DNA of 64,000 nucleotides from Akanthomyces muscarius (taxonomy: Eukaryota > Ascomycota > Sordariomycetes > Hypocreales > Cordycipitaceae): the NCBI RefSeq assembly GCF_028009165.1, contig NC_079243.1, positions 5,070,025-5,134,024 of the forward strand, read 5' to 3'. The notes under the pieces are model-generated. The model was not told the origin of the DNA and searched no databases. It worked only from the letters and a program-made list of their open reading frames with translations. Made by a program: the position numbers and the translations under genes. Below, piece by piece: positions 1 to 12,917 of the stretch; position 1 is the first letter of the stretch, and each line of letters opens with the position of its first letter.

Positions 1-1944
1 CATGGCTACCAAGCGAGACGAGGAATTAAAAGAAGAACAGCGCACTGCAAATGCGATGAGCAGTGACAGGGTGTCCAGAACAACCCGAATGAATAGACAA
101 AACAAGTGTTATCCCTGCGCTGCGCTGCAGACTCTTTCGCTGTTGTGCTTATGACTTATACCAGAAGCGCCAGATCAGCCAAAAATGCACCAAGTGACTG
201 GAAACCACCAAGAAAAGCAGAACCCCTCCAAAAGAGATGGGAGATTGACAGATCTAGGTTGCGCAACAGCTTGTCATCAGACTGGAAACTTGAAATAAAT
301 ATTCGAAGCTAGCACTCACATGCCAGGGCAGACCATGCACGGTGTCGGACCGCCACCGACACGCAAGGCTGCAACCAAGGCAAACGTCACGGGAGAGATA
401 GACGCTAGCTACTGTGGAAATTCTCGGCCGACGCGCACAGTGGCGAGAAATTGACGAGGCAAGAAACAAGAAGAAGCCAAGCGCCAGTCAGCCCAAGCAG
501 AGAGCAAATGCACTGGGACGCTGACTAGTTATTGACAAGCCGAAGCTACGTCGAGGTGGCAACGCCTTTGCTCGTATTTCCGAGAAGACTGGACGAGAGG
601 GTGTTGCCGATTGATCCATTTTTTTATTCAAAATATTCTTCTCCAGGCACCAGTGACTCTGCGATATCGATTGCCCTCGGGACCATGCCTCTTTGTTACA
701 ATTGTCACAGTCACACAGCACAAAAATTAAAAATCGACGAATCGGCACGAAGAGCAACACAGGTCGGGCGTAGCCTGTGGCGTTCACTGACGGGGCTGGA
801 TCCCCACTGTCAGCGACGACCGCCTATAGGTACCCAGTATGCACAAGGTGCCCGGTCAGACAGCGAGCTGCATGTACCAAAATGCACCATGTAGCTATAT
901 CGATGCAGGTGGCTCGGCCCAACCAAACCACGAATGGCATTGACCGCCTTTGACTTACAGAGCCCTGGATTTGGCCAATACCCCGGTGGAATGCATTCAG
1001 GCGGGTAAGGAATCCTGCACTACTGATGTGAAGACATTGAGGGCGGCTCACGAGGGTATACGTTTGCGGCGGCTTTCTTCACAATTTCTCCTCAATGAAC
1101 GCGGGAGGTGGCATCGTGAGTGAGTCCCACGCTAAAACTTATCCGCTCTGTCACTGGGCAGTGCCCCAGCGCTCTTAACGGTGTTGTAACTTGTTCTAAT
1201 ATCTTTGGCTACGCCAGCGGTGTCTCATATCCACCTGGCGACAACCATGAGCGTGAGCATGGCTTTTTGCATGCTCACTATATCAAAATTGAACTGTGAA
1301 AGCTTTATTGAATAGACAAGGCAGCTGCGGACCCAGTGCAACAAATACTTTTCACGGAGCAAGCATTCCTGTTAAATGGGGCACTTGACCGGTGCGGAAA
1401 GTTTGTAGGGCTCCCCGTCTTTCAAGCTGCACGGGTCCCGACTTCCCTGACTTCGGGACCACCGTGACCCTCTACTTTTGACGACTGTCCTCGGTTTCTG
1501 TTTGTGTAACCCTAAGTTTAAAGAAAAAAAAAAATCAGCGGTGGCGGGGCCTGCGCCGTCATTTCGACCGGACGGCTCAGTTTTCTACCGAAGGCGAGCA
1601 ATGTAAGTCTCAGCCACCATAGTATAACTATTCACATGGCAGAGAAAGCAAACCCGACAGTAGTTATGTAGCGCAAGAGCTCGTGCCCAACAGGCAAAGT
1701 CCACGCCTGTTGATGCCCCCCTGGCCCGGGCCGTGCTTGGGTACACATACCAGCAGTGATCATTCGTAAGAGCCAACGTGGCGGATGCCATCTGGGTCCC
1801 AGGCAACCAGGGACACGGCAAGCCGCAAGAATACTTGCCTTTTCTGCCGCGACTGTGGTGACTCATGATGCCCAGGTGCTTCTGTTCCAGTGACACTATG
1901 CCTACGTGGCTCGGCTGCAGGTCGTCCTAGCCCTCTCCACACAC
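1..1944. other. Intergenic DNA, no supported gene
   Basis: The composition is GC-balanced and unlike the AT-rich block that follows. The open frames here are short (at most about 120 codons), overlap on both strands, and show no recognisable domain, start context or splice signals. I see nothing I can annotate as a gene. It is the sequence left of the nested transposon insertion. Confidence 0.6.
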
Positions 1945-1946
1945 TA

Positions 1947-1986
1947 ACGTCGATCACCCACTTGGGAGCCAACCCACCTGGGAGCC
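1947..1986 (+). repeat. Left terminal inverted repeat of the Fot1/Pot2-type element
   Basis: This 40-bp repeat matches the reverse complement of 10950-10989 with one G/A difference. A 16-bp unit (AACCCACCTGGGAGCC) is tandemly repeated at 1971-1986 and 1987-2002; only one copy is present at the right end. Confidence 0.9.
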
Positions 1987-2181
1987 AACCCACCTGGGAG
2001 CCACTCTAACGCGTCGCGTCCGTCTCTATCACCTCCTTACAACAACCGCAATAACTCACACATTTATTATTATAATTTAATTCTTTTTTAATAAGAGTAT
2101 TATAAATACCTATTATACTAAAGAAGACCTTTAAAATGTAATTTAAGATATTATTAGTAGTATAAGCTAATATAAGGCTAG

Positions 2182-2409
2182 TGTGAAGGATTCGGGCTTT
2201 GCCCGCTCCCTAGGGACTTAATACGAGAGCTTACTAAGCTCTTATATTAGGCGTAGATTATACTTACTTTATAGTGTAGATTATAAGCTAGATTAGGGGA
2301 GAGGGAGAGGGAGAGAGCCTCCCCCTTCTTTCTTCTTTCTTCTCTCTTTAAGAGAATTAATAACTATTATAACACTTACTTATAGTAGCTATAAGGCTAG
2401 TCTATAATA
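2182..2409 (+). repeat. 5' LTR of the Ty3/gypsy element
   Basis: It is 228 bp, begins TGTGAAGG and aligns end to end with 9145-9372. It contains a purine-rich GGGGAGAGGGAGAGGGAGAG run and a CT-rich run. The GCTAG target duplication precedes it. Confidence 0.9.
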
Positions 2410-4379
2410 ATTAATTCTCTTTATAAAATAAAGAATTATAACCCTTATAGTACCACACTAAAGACATTCCTAGGCGTATAAGAATAGTATAACGCCCTTA
2501 TAGAATAGAATAGGAGATAAGCTAAAGAGATATAGCTCCTTTATGAATAAATACTACTCTTATAGAATTAGGCTATACCGCCCCTAGGAGTAACTACTAT
2601 ACCTTCTTCCACTAAATTAACTAATACTAGTAATAATCTAATAACCTATAAAAGGAAACCACTCTTATAAGGGGATAAATTTAATAGTAACTAAAAAGCC
2701 TTTATAAGCTAGAAATAGGCGATTACCTATAAGCTTAAAATTAATATAGAATTTATTAGGCCCTTAAAGATATAATTTATATATATTTAGTTAAATCTAA
2801 GCTTAGTAACTTAACTTAAAGTTATTATATACTTTAAGGTAGGTGGATATAATAGGGAGTCTAACCTTTATACTTTCCTAAACTACTTAAAGATAGTATT
2901 TAGTGACCTTTACTAATAGGAACTTATAATAATAAAGCTAAACTACTTTAAGTAAAGAGAAAGAGAACCCTTCTTATAGTTCTATATATAATTTAAATAA
3001 GAGCTAGCCCTAACTAGTAGCTTACTTTAAAATAATAAGGTTAAACTTACTAAGCTCTGCCTAGTACTTTTAGATATAATATAAAGGCTTATAGTTAGCT
3101 AATAAGTATTATAGATAAGCTATAAGTCTATAATATAGAAACTATAAGAACTCTCTATTAACTTAGAATTATATTAGATTAAAGAAAACTACTAATATAA
3201 TATTTAGTAGAGGAACCTATTTCTAAGAAAGGACTTAAAAGGGGACACTTTAATAATAGGTATATAAGGCCTATATGTCCTACCCTCCTCTAACCTAAGG
3301 CCTTAAGGATAAAACTCTTTATATTAATAAGCTACCTAGGTAACTAAAAAGGTTCTCTAAAAATAAAAGGATATAGACGCCTACCTCTATTATAAAAAAG
3401 ATAGGTACTATATTAGTAAATACTACCTCCTACTAGTATACTAACTAATAACTAGGATAAATAAGATTAATACCTATATAAAGGAGGACACTATATTAAA
3501 TAACTTAGAAAATAAGGACGCTTAAAGAAAAGACTCCTTTTAGGCTAATAAAATATAAATATATTACTAAAAGACTAACTAAAAAATATATACTAAATAG
3601 AAAAAGTATAGAAGGATATAGTAGATAGAATAAATATAAAACTATTTCTTATACTAGCTATCTTTAAAACCTATACCCTAATAGATATCCTTATAGATTT
3701 AAAGTGTAAGTATTATAGAGCTATATAGGAGGATACTATAAACTCCCTATAATTAGAACGTGTACTACTCCCTTTATAGTAGTAAATTAAACTTACTACT
3801 AAAAACTCCTTATAGTTCCTAATATCCTATATAGCTAGGGTATAAATAGATATTAATAGTTAGGTATTCCTAATACTCTTTTATATTATACCTTCTCTCT
3901 CCTAGTTATTAATCCTAGGATTACCTTAACTAGCTTACTATAAATTATTAATAGATATAGAGCGGCGTTATATCTACCTATAGGTAGTAATAGGATAGAA
4001 GATATACTCTCTAGACTAACACTAAATTATATAAGGCTCTAAACTACTAGATAATAGCTAGTTTTACTAATAATTAAAATAGGATTAAACTATATATAGT
4101 ATAGAGATAAAGGTCTTAGTTATAAGTATCTATAAAATTAATAGTATTATATAATATACCTTAAAGAGCTTAAAAAGCTTATTAAAATAGTACTAAGCCT
4201 TTTAGAGCCTATTTATAAGGAAGGATATAACTACCCTCCTACTATACCGTCCTAGTTTTAATTATAAAATTAAAATCTATATAAAGTTAGATAAGAGCCC
4301 TAAATAACTTCTATATAGTAGGCTATATTATATACTATAGGACTAATTACTTAAACTATATTACTAACTAACCGCCCTT

Positions 4380-6330
4380 TTTAATAAAGGCTAGATCTAA
4401 GCTAGCTCCTTTTTAGCTATAACACCTATACTCTTAGTTAAAAAGGTAAATAAAAGCTAGTATTTTTATATTAATTACTAAGGTCTTAACACTATATTAG
4501 AAGATAACCGCTACCTATTACTACTTATTAAAGAGACTATCTATTCCTTATTAACTATAAAGTAGCTTACTAAGTTAGATATCTACTCTACCTTCTATAA
4601 GCTATAAATAAAGCTTAGTTCTAAAAAGTACACTATATTTTATATAAGATTTAGATTATTTAAGTAGCTTATCTACCCCTTTAGCCTTTTAGGTACACTT
4701 ATTATATTCTAATAATATATAAACTAGGTTCTAGGTGACACTCTAGATAACTATATTATAGCTTATCTTAATAATATTCTTATTTATAATAATAATAACT
4801 TTATTAACTATAAGTAGAAGGTTACTATAATACTATTATAGCTTAATAAGGCTAGACTCTATTTTAATCTTAATAAGTATAAATTCTCTATTAAGATAGT
4901 GAAATATCTTAGGTTTATTATAAAGGTAGGTATATTACTTACACCTAACTTAGAGAAGGTCTAGGCTATTTATAAATAGGAGCCCTTATAGACTATAAAA
5001 GGGGTAAAGAGCTTTCTTAGTTTCTTTAACTTCTATTAGGAATTTATCTTAGAATTTACTACCTTATTAGAGCCACTTACCTAACTTACTTAAAAGTATA
5101 TCTAGTTCTACTAGGGGGGAGAGGAGGATACTGTCTTTAAAAAGCTAAAGTTATTATTTCTCTCTAAGCCTTACCTTATACTCTAAGATCCTACTAAGAA
5201 GGCTATAATTAAAACTAACTACTTTAGTGTAGGGCTAGGAGGTTACTTATTATAACTTAATAATAGGAATATTCTATACCTAATTATATATTACTCTTAG
5301 AAGCTAATAATAGTAAAGTAGAATTATACTATCTATAATAAGGAACTCTTTACTATAATTAAGTATATCTAAGTATAAGAAGTAAAGCTTTAAGGGTAAG
5401 AGTACCCTTTTACTATACTTACTAACTATAAAAACTTAAAGTACTTTATAAAACTATATATTATTTTAGAATAATAGGCCTACTAGGCTAAATTCCTCTC
5501 TATATTTTAATACTATCTCTACTACTAGCCTAGCCCTCTTATATAATAGCTAGATATACTTAGCTATTAGGAGATATATAAAGATAGACTAGACCGCCTA
5601 CTAATAGGGATCCTAAGGCTAATTAATATTACTATAATAAAGGATAGTCCTTATACTAGGGTACTAATACCCCTATTTATAGATAATAACCTTAATATAC
5701 TATAAGAATTAGTAGTTTAAATAGACCTAAGCTATATAATAAAGATCACTATAGTCTAAAATAACACCTATATATTTCCGCCTAAAGCTAACTTAAAGGA
5801 TTAAGTAGTAGACTATACTATCTCTGCCTATTACTACCTATAGTTCTAGGGCTATCTCTAGGTACCTAATTAGGAGCCCCTTACTATTACTCTAATTAAG
5901 AAAGTATATACTAACCCCTTTTTAGTATATCTAGGGAAGAATAACACCTTCCTCCTCCTTATATAGTTATACTACTAGTCTAGTATATTATAGGATATTA
6001 TATAGTATATCTTAAACTATACCTATTTTAGAGCCTATAAGTCTAGGAAACTATAATAGGGCCTCTTTTAACTAATACTAATAGCTAATTACTATTAATA
6101 ATAAATATCTATTAACTTTATAACTAATTTACTAGTATAAGATAGTAATATACTATAGTTCCTTATAGTAATTATAGACTAGCTATCTAAATTTATTTAA
6201 CTAGAAGTAATAACTATAATAATAGCTAAGGCTTATACTAAACAGTTTCTCTTATATTAGTAGCGTTTCTATAGCTTCCCTAAGTAAATTATTAGTAATA
6301 AAGGCTTTAACTAAGTTAAGGAATTTTAGT
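4380..6330 (+). pseudogene. Degenerate gypsy pol (reverse transcriptase, RNase H and integrase remnants)
   Basis: The plus-strand translation is broken by many TAG/TAA codons but keeps the order of Ty3/gypsy motifs. A PxLxVKK-like start of the RT appears near 4425. A relic of the catalytic box reads AYLNNILIY at about 4761-4787, where the family has AYLDDILIY; both Asp codons have become Asn by G-to-A change. A KYLRFII motif follows near 4900, and then a KGVKSFLSFFNFY segment before the RNase H domain near 5000. Further on, a relic of the integrase motif (family form HGxPxxIVSDRG) reads as FPK-stop-IISNKG around 6275-6305. This cannot encode a working enzyme. Exact limits cannot be set by eye. 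Confidence 0.8.
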
Positions 6331-9144
6331 ATATATTATACTACCTAATAGGCACTAAGTAACTTCTCTTTACTATATATTACCCCTAAATAGATAGTAA
6401 TATAAAGAGGGTAAACTAAGAAGTATAAGTAGTACTATATATACTTATTTTATACTTATAGTATAACTAGATATAATAACTACTAACTATATAATAGGTG
6501 TTAAATAATAGAGACTCTTTTATTACTAGTTATAGCCTAAACTTCTTACTTTATAGTTATAATAAGGAATTAATCTAGACACTATAAGAGGTAATAATAA
6601 TACTAAAATCTCTAATAAGACACGCCTAGATATTTCTTAAATAAATTTAAGATAAAGTTAAGCTTATATAGTCTATTATTATATATATATAATAGTAATA
6701 AAAAGACTCTATAAATTAGATATATTAACTAACTAAATAATTCTATATTAATAATAAAGTATAGCTTTTTTTTTAAAATATTATTATATTATAGCTAAAT
6801 AAGAAACTTAACTAAGTCTATATAAAATATATAATAACTAATATATTATTACTATTAATAGTTATATTAGATATCCTTAGTAATATCTATAAAACCTTCT
6901 ATATTAACCTTATTAAAAGAGCTACTACTAATCCTTTACTATCTTAGGCTTATAATAACTAGACCTTAGTACCTATACTAGTAGAAGATAAACTAGGTTC
7001 TAATCTAGCTAAAAAATACTTTATTAAGAAAATCCTATACACTTAGAACGCCTATAAGCGTATAAAGAAAAGAGAAGTACTAGTAAAATAGACTAGCTAT
7101 CCTACTCTAATATAAGAGCCCTTAGTAGCACTAATAAATAGTATAGCCCTATAGGAATTTAAAGCGGAATAAAAAGACACCTAGACTAATAATAGCTTAT
7201 ATATAGCTTATTACTATATAGTAAGAGCTACCTAATATTATAGAAAAGATATAGGCCTAAATTATAACTCTTAGAAAAATTTAATTAATAAATAGTATAT
7301 TACTATAAGAGCCCCCCTAAGAGCTTATAGCTTCTTTAATACCACACCTAGCCTTTTAGTATATATAACTTAGACCTATATAGGTATTAGAAAATAAAAA
7401 AATAGTAAAGCTATAAGTATATACTAGTATAATATAAAAGACTAGGTATAAAAGGCTAAAAGTAAAAGGAAAAATAGGTGGGAGTATAATAGTACTATAC
7501 TAGGTATATAATAAAGATATCTTACTCTTTATTAGTAGACTACTTATAATTAGGGCAGGGGGAATATAAATAATAATAAGTGTATAATAAAGGTAACTTA
7601 AAAGAGTAAGAGTAATAATAGTACCTAAAGTAGTAATAACTAGAACTATAGTAATATAAAGAGTATAAAAAGTAACACTTATCTTACTTATTATTAAGAT
7701 AGGTAAAAGTATAGTATTAAAAAGTAGTAAGTATAGTAATTAATATAAGGGTGGCGATTATTTACTATTATACTATAATATTATAGTTATTATATTCTAT
7801 AATAGTAGTAATAATAGTATAGTTCTCTATCTATATAAATAATTAATAGTATACTAATAGAGGAGGAGTAAAGGGTATACCTAAATAGCTTAAAGGCTAA
7901 TAGCTAGTCCTTAGAAGGCTTATATAGTTTATACTATCTCCTAAAAGAAGTTATAACTCTAACTAAAAGTAAAGGCGAAGACTATTTATAATAATATAAG
8001 AGGGGGTAATATAGATAAGGCCTTAGTTAGGGGGGGAGTAATAGTAAATATATCCTAAGTAATATAAGGCTATAAGTATATAAACTTTAAAGCGCTATTA
8101 TACTAATAAAGAGCCTTTTTAAAGGTAGGTATAGTAATAAGAAACTTATACCCCTTTTAGTAAGGTATACTAATAGCTACCTTTATAATAGCTCTCTTCC
8201 TATTAATAAGAGACTATAAACGTTTAGTAATATAATAGAGATATATATTATTAGTAAAAAGTGCCTAGTTATAAATATAGGGCTTCTTTTTATACTAGTA
8301 AACTAAATAGGAGCTAGTACTTATCTAAATATAAGTAAGTATTAGATTTTTAGTAGCAGTATAAAGGTATATAAGGTAAAGGTATTCCTCCTTATTCTCT
8401 AATATAAAAGCCTTATTATCTAAATTACTAATAATAAGAATACTATTAATAGAGTAGTAAGGGGCTTTATGCCTTAAAGGACTAGCACTATTACTACCTT
8501 ATAGTAGAGGAGGGGGAGGGGGAGCTATTATAGTAGATATAGTATAAAGGCGTTAAGGAATAGTAAGGGAGTTATCTAGATTTAAAAATTAGGAAGTTAA
8601 TAGTATATAGGTAGAGGATAGAAGGTAGAATATAGTTATAGAAGTTTATAAGAGGTTTAGTAGGATAAAGAAAGGAGATAAGATAGGGATAAAAAGAAAT
8701 TTATAAGAAGTAATAATAATAGCTATAACTATAAGACTTCTTTTATAGGATATTTACTTTAAAGATAAGTAGTATTATAAAAGGGCCTTAAAGGCTATAC
8801 CTAGCTTTAATTATAGTATAAAAGTAAAGTATATTATAAAAGTATTATATATAACTAGTTAGGGTAAGTAAATAAAGTAAGGTATAGCCTTTATAGCCTA
8901 CACCTAGCCCCCTATTTATATATAGAGTACTAGTATATAAGTTTCTCTATATTATAGTATATATAGTGGAGGTATAGCGTATAGTATGCCTGTATAGTAT
9001 AAGTATATAAGAATAGTTAATCCACACTAGGACACACCTATACTAGTACGGCGATAAAAAACCTTTTTCTAGTGGCCGATATATATATAGTGTTAACACT
9101 ACTATTTTACATCTATTTTAGCCTAGCCTAGGAGGAGAGGGGTA

Positions 9145-9372
9145 TATAAAGGATTTAGGCTTTACCCGCTTTTTAGGGACTTAATATAAGAGCTTACTAA
9201 GCTCTTATATTAGGCGTAGATTATACTTACTTTATAGTATAGATTATAAGCTAGATTAGGGGAGAGGGAGAGGGAGAGAGCCTCCCTTTTCTTTCTTCTT
9301 TCTTCTCTCTTTAAGAGAATTAATAACTATTATAGTACTCACCTATAGCAGCTATAAGGCTAGTTTATAATA
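9145..9372 (+). repeat. 3' LTR of the Ty3/gypsy element
   Basis: It is 228 bp, the same length as the 5' LTR. The differences are mainly C/T or G/A transitions. GCTAG follows immediately at 9373-9377. Confidence 0.9.
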
Positions 9373-10900
9373 GCTAGAAGATATTAGGGAATCCCTTAAT
9401 AAACCCTTAGTGGCCGGCTAAAGGGAAAACAGCTTAAAAAGGATGTATTTAAATAGATATAACGCCTTTTTAATACTTAAAAGAAGTATCTCTATAACTA
9501 GATTCTAATTTAGGATATAGTAGGCCTTACTCTAGCTTATAGCTAGGTCTAAGAGATAGCTTAGAAAGTAGCTGCCCTTAATAGTAATATAAGACCACTT
9601 AGTAAGAATTAGTTATAAGGATTCCTTTATTAAAATCCTAAGATTAAGACCTTAAGAGGTAAGAGACTTAATATAAAGAGGATTAATAGTATATTAACTA
9701 ATACTATATAGGAATTCTTTCGCCTTATTAACCTTCCTGCCCTTATAATATTCCTCTTAAGCACTAATATAATATAGATAAGATAGGCCTAGTAATAGGC
9801 TAGTAAGAGAATAGCTTAGTACTAAGGTTATTAAAGAAGTAAATAGTAATAAAGAAGTAGTCTAGGCTATATTATTAGAGTATAATTATTAAGTGTATTT
9901 TAGCTACTAAGAAGAAGCTTAACCTACTAGTTATCTTCTAAGGTAATAGTGTTTAATAATAATACTTCCTAAATAAACTTAATCCTTATACTTATTAGTA
10001 TTTTAAGGCTATAAAGAAAGGTTAGATAAATAATAATATTACTCTTTACTAGCTTAAAATAGTCTTTATCTTAGAGATAAAGCTATACCTACTAAACTAC
10101 TAGTTACTAGTTATTAATAGCTATAAAAGTTATTATACTACTAAATTTCTATAAGAATATTACTAGAATAACATTTTTATCCTATTCCTACTAGTATATA
10201 GTAGTTATATACTTTAACCTCTTAATATAGCTATCTTTAGCCTTATAAAGAGGTATTATATATTATATCTTAAAAAGTATCTAACTATTACTAATTTATC
10301 GCTACTTAGTAAAAAGATCTTCCTAGAGTGTTATTTAAAGGTATAGGAACTTAGAATTACTAAAGTAAATATTATTACTAGCTAGTAGGCGGTAGGACTT
10401 TAGCCTGTTAATATCGTGAAGCTATTACTTAGTCTTTTACTTCTTTTAGAGACACTATAACGCCTAGCTACTCTAAAGAAGCCTTAGGCGCCTTTAATAA
10501 GCTACTATATTAATATTATAACTCTATCTAATAGCTAAGGCGTTAAAAGGCTCTTTTTTAGCCTTAAGTGTACTTAGAAAATATCGCCTATATACCGCCT
10601 TATTAAATAGAAGATATAGAAGGGAATTAACCTATAAAATAGTATTAATATTACTTTAAGGATATAGATTAGTTATCTTTAATAATAGATTAATAACTCT
10701 AAGCTATAGAGGTGAAAGAAAGTCTGACCGAATCCTAATAAAGACTTTATTATAATTATAGAGGTTAATATAGTACGCCGCTAGCTTAACGCGTAATTAC
10801 TTAGTGTAGAAGAGGCAGGGATAATTGATTTATTAGATACTAAGATCTCTAATAGCGAGGCTATTACCTTATAATTATTTAGTAATTAATTGATTTTATT
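9373..10900 (+). pseudogene. Degenerate pogo/Fot1-like DDE transposase
   Basis: Reading through stops on the plus strand gives the hallmarks of the DDE domain of pogo/Fot1 transposases. A relic of the first-Asp motif reads IDKIGLVIG at about 9774-9801 (family form xDExGxxxG). RLLVINSYKSYY at about 10096-10140 matches the family RLLILDGHxSHH, and YSSYIL-stop-PLNIAIFSLIKR near 10195-10250 matches HSSHLLQPLDVGCFSPLKR. The substitutions are the G-to-A and C-to-T changes RIP produces (D to N, H to Y, Q to stop). Its N-terminal part lies left of the LTR insertion (2003-2181). Confidence 0.8.
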
Positions 10901-10949
10901 TGTGGCTATTATAAGGCATTTTATCAGCAGGCTCTTATTAGGTAATAGT

Positions 10950-10989
10950 GGCTCCCAGGTGGGTTGGCTCCTAAGTGGGTGATCGACGT
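10950..10989 (-). repeat. Right terminal inverted repeat of the Fot1/Pot2-type element
   Basis: This is the reverse complement of 1947-1986 apart from one transition. It is followed by the target-site TA at 10990-10991. Confidence 0.9.
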
Positions 10990-10991
10990 TA

Positions 10992-11467
10992 ACTAATAAT
11001 GGGTTAAAACTTGGCAACGATTGGCAAGGCAGAGGCAAGGCAGAGAGCCAGTCACTTAGAACCACAAGTGCGATACTCTGAGCTGACTTTGTTCACGACT
11101 GCTCATTGAGAATGTTCCAATTTGCACTGGCGCTGACTTTTCTAATTTCCCCAAAAGCTAAACGCCGATATTGAAACGATTGAGTCGTTCACTTTAAAAC
11201 CTAATGAACTTCAAGCTTTTATTTCTTCTCGTAGCAACGTATTGATTGACTATTGAGGCTGAGCTAGGCTCTCTACGAAAAGTTCGACCCAGGCGCGCCG
11301 CTCAATAGTACTATTTTTAATAGCTGATAGACTGAATTGAGCATAATCCTCGCCCTACCCGGAAATGCATTTTATGTTTAAAGTACCAGTAGTAATTTTC
11401 TCCGAATACAACTACAAGGTCTGAAGCTCAGCCCCGACTTGTCCATGGGATACCCTAAGAATAACTA
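10992..11467. other. Intergenic region upstream of the phosphoesterase gene
   Basis: Composition returns to normal immediately outside the transposon repeat. A short duplicated phrase (GGCAAGGCAGA) occurs near 11030-11055. It presumably contains the promoter of the gene at 11468, but I see no strong TATA element. Confidence 0.4.
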
Positions 11468-12523
11468 ATGGCTAGCGCGGCTGTTGCTTGCCTCAAAGCG
11501 GGGGCTGACAAAAGTACTTCTCAACGCTTCCACTTGCAACTTACAAGAATGGCGTCCGATTCTGAAGCATCCCGACTACCTGGACAGAGGACTAGAGTAT
11601 CCAGTAGCTCAGTCACGCCGGGAAAAATGCCCAGCGGCAAGCTTTACGCCATCGCGGATATACATCTAGCCTTTACAGACAACCGATTAGCTTGGTCCAG
11701 ATTGGCATCCCATCCTGGGGATGGGCTCATCCTTTGCGGCGACGTGGGAGAATCCGCCGATCACTTGCGAGTTGCTTTCTCGAAAGCGACTGCGTGCTTC
11801 GATGCCGTGTGGTGGTGTCCTGGCAATCATGAGCTGTACACGATGCGCGGTAAAGGTAGCGGCGCTCGGGGAGAGCAGAAATATCAAGAGTGTGTTGCTA
11901 TCGCACGGGAACACGGCGTTCTCACACCTGATGAAGATTTCGCCATTTGGGATGGAGAAGGTGGTCCAGCTGTCATCGCCCCCATCTTCACCTTATACGA
12001 CTATTCCTTCAGGCCCAACAATGTGAGCTTAGACGACGCTATCCAGTGGGCGAGCGAAAAGGACACGGTAGCGACGGATGAGTTTATGCTTCATCCGGAC
12101 CCGTATCCTACGCGGCAGGACTGGTGCCAAGCGCTGGTGCAGAGATTTGAGAGCAAGCTGGAGGCGGCAAGGGCACAGTTCCCGTCCCTGCCCTTCGTGA
12201 TTGCAAACCATTGGCAGCTACGCGAGGATCTTGTTGAGCTCCCGTTGATCCCGAGGTTTAGCTTGTGGTGCGGCACCAAATTGACAGACCGCTGGCATCG
12301 GAGATTTAACGCCAAGGTGGTTATTAGCGGTCATATTCACATCCGGCGAACCGACTGGAGGGATGGGTGTCGGTTCGAGGAAGTCAGCCTTGGGTATCCA
12401 CGGCAGTGGAAGAAGTGTGCTGAAATGGGCAAAGGGATAAATGAAATGCTGAGAGAGATTCTACCTGGTCCAAAAGTGCCTGACACTGAAAATGTACCGA
12501 CTCAATGGAGAGTCTATGGGTAG
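11468..12523 (+). CDS. Calcineurin-like metallophosphoesterase
   Basis: This intronless 351-aa protein has all five metal-binding blocks of the calcineurin-like phosphoesterase fold, in order: ADIH (D64, H66), GDVGE (D92), PGNHE (N120, H121), ANHW (H248) and GHIH (H289, H291). Such enzymes use two metal ions to hydrolyse phosphomono- or phosphodiesters; the substrate cannot be read from the sequence. I see no signal peptide or membrane segment, so it is probably cytosolic. The 53 residues before the core are Ser/Arg-rich and not typical of the fold. Translation may therefore start at M28 (11549) or M54 (11627), the latter just before the GKLYAIADIH strand. Codon use is normal and there is no RIP damage, although the gene stands 480 bp from a RIP-degraded transposon. 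Confidence 0.85.
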   Translation: MASAAVACLKAGADKSTSQRFHLQLTRMASDSEASRLPGQRTRVSSSSVTPGKMPSGKLYAIADIHLAFTDNRLAWSRLASHPGDGLILCGDVGESADHLRVAFSKATACFDAVWWCPGNHELYTMRGKGSGARGEQKYQECVAIAREHGVLTPDEDFAIWDGEGGPAVIAPIFTLYDYSFRPNNVSLDDAIQWASEKDTVATDEFMLHPDPYPTRQDWCQALVQRFESKLEAARAQFPSLPFVIANHWQLREDLVELPLIPRFSLWCGTKLTDRWHRRFNAKVVISGHIHIRRTDWRDGCRFEEVSLGYPRQWKKCAEMGKGINEMLREILPGPKVPDTENVPTQWRVYG

Positions 12524-12917
12524 AGACGTTTTGTCCACGGGAGAGGTATGAGGGTTGCGAAAAGGCTGTATTCAGATGGTTCCTTACACATATACACTTG
12601 TTTTCTATTTGACCCAGTAGCTTCTTAACCAGCTGGCAGATGGTAGTAGCTTTCTAGAATTCCGTGCCTGATTGGCCAGGAACTTTCTGCTTAGCCATCG
12701 TGGGTAACAGAAGGCCCATCCGCAAAGCCTCGCACACGAATGTGACGGGTAGAGACCATTCTCTACCGCTACATGTAGCTTTTTGTGCCTGAATCGAAGA
12801 TGGCCCTTGTAATGCTTATCCTAGGGCACTTGACTTCGAAAATAGATACCTTATTAAGATAAACTTAAAACTAAGATAAACTTATATCAATTTTTACTAT
12901 AAATAGAATATTAATAG
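12524..12917. other. Intergenic region between convergent genes
   Basis: This serves as the 3' flank of both the phosphoesterase (plus strand) and the OPT transporter (minus strand). A short AT-rich patch with two copies of AAGATAAACTTA lies at about 12857-12886. No gene is seen. Confidence 0.5.

Larger units (their letters stand above)
2182..9372 (+). mobile_element. RIP-degraded Ty3/gypsy LTR retrotransposon inserted in the DNA transposon
   Basis: Two direct 228-bp LTRs (2182-2409 and 9145-9372) bound the element. A perfect 5-bp target duplication GCTAG flanks it (2177-2181 and 9373-9377). A polypurine tract (9130-9142) lies just 5' of the right LTR, which gives plus-strand polarity. The interior reads, through many stops, as a Ty3/gypsy pol gene with reverse transcriptase and integrase signatures. 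LTR1 retains TG at its start, and in LTR2 this has become TA. Nearly all LTR differences are transitions. No frame is open, so the element is dead and non-autonomous. Confidence 0.9.
1947..10989 (+). mobile_element. RIP-degraded Fot1/Pot2-type DNA transposon (Tc1/mariner, pogo group), split by an LTR element
   Basis: Two 40-bp inverted repeats (1947-1986 and 10950-10989) beginning ACGTCGATCACCC bound this element and differ at one base. Each is flanked by the dinucleotide TA (1945-1946 and 10990-10991), the target site used by Tc1/mariner elements. Subtracting the internal LTR retrotransposon and one copy of its target duplication leaves about 1847 bp, close to the usual size of Fot1 and Pot2. 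The transposase relic in 9373-10900 reads on the plus strand. The interior is saturated with TA dinucleotides and stop codons, as expected after RIP. The boundaries are well supported; the family name rests on length, target site and DDE-domain remnants. Confidence 0.85.
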
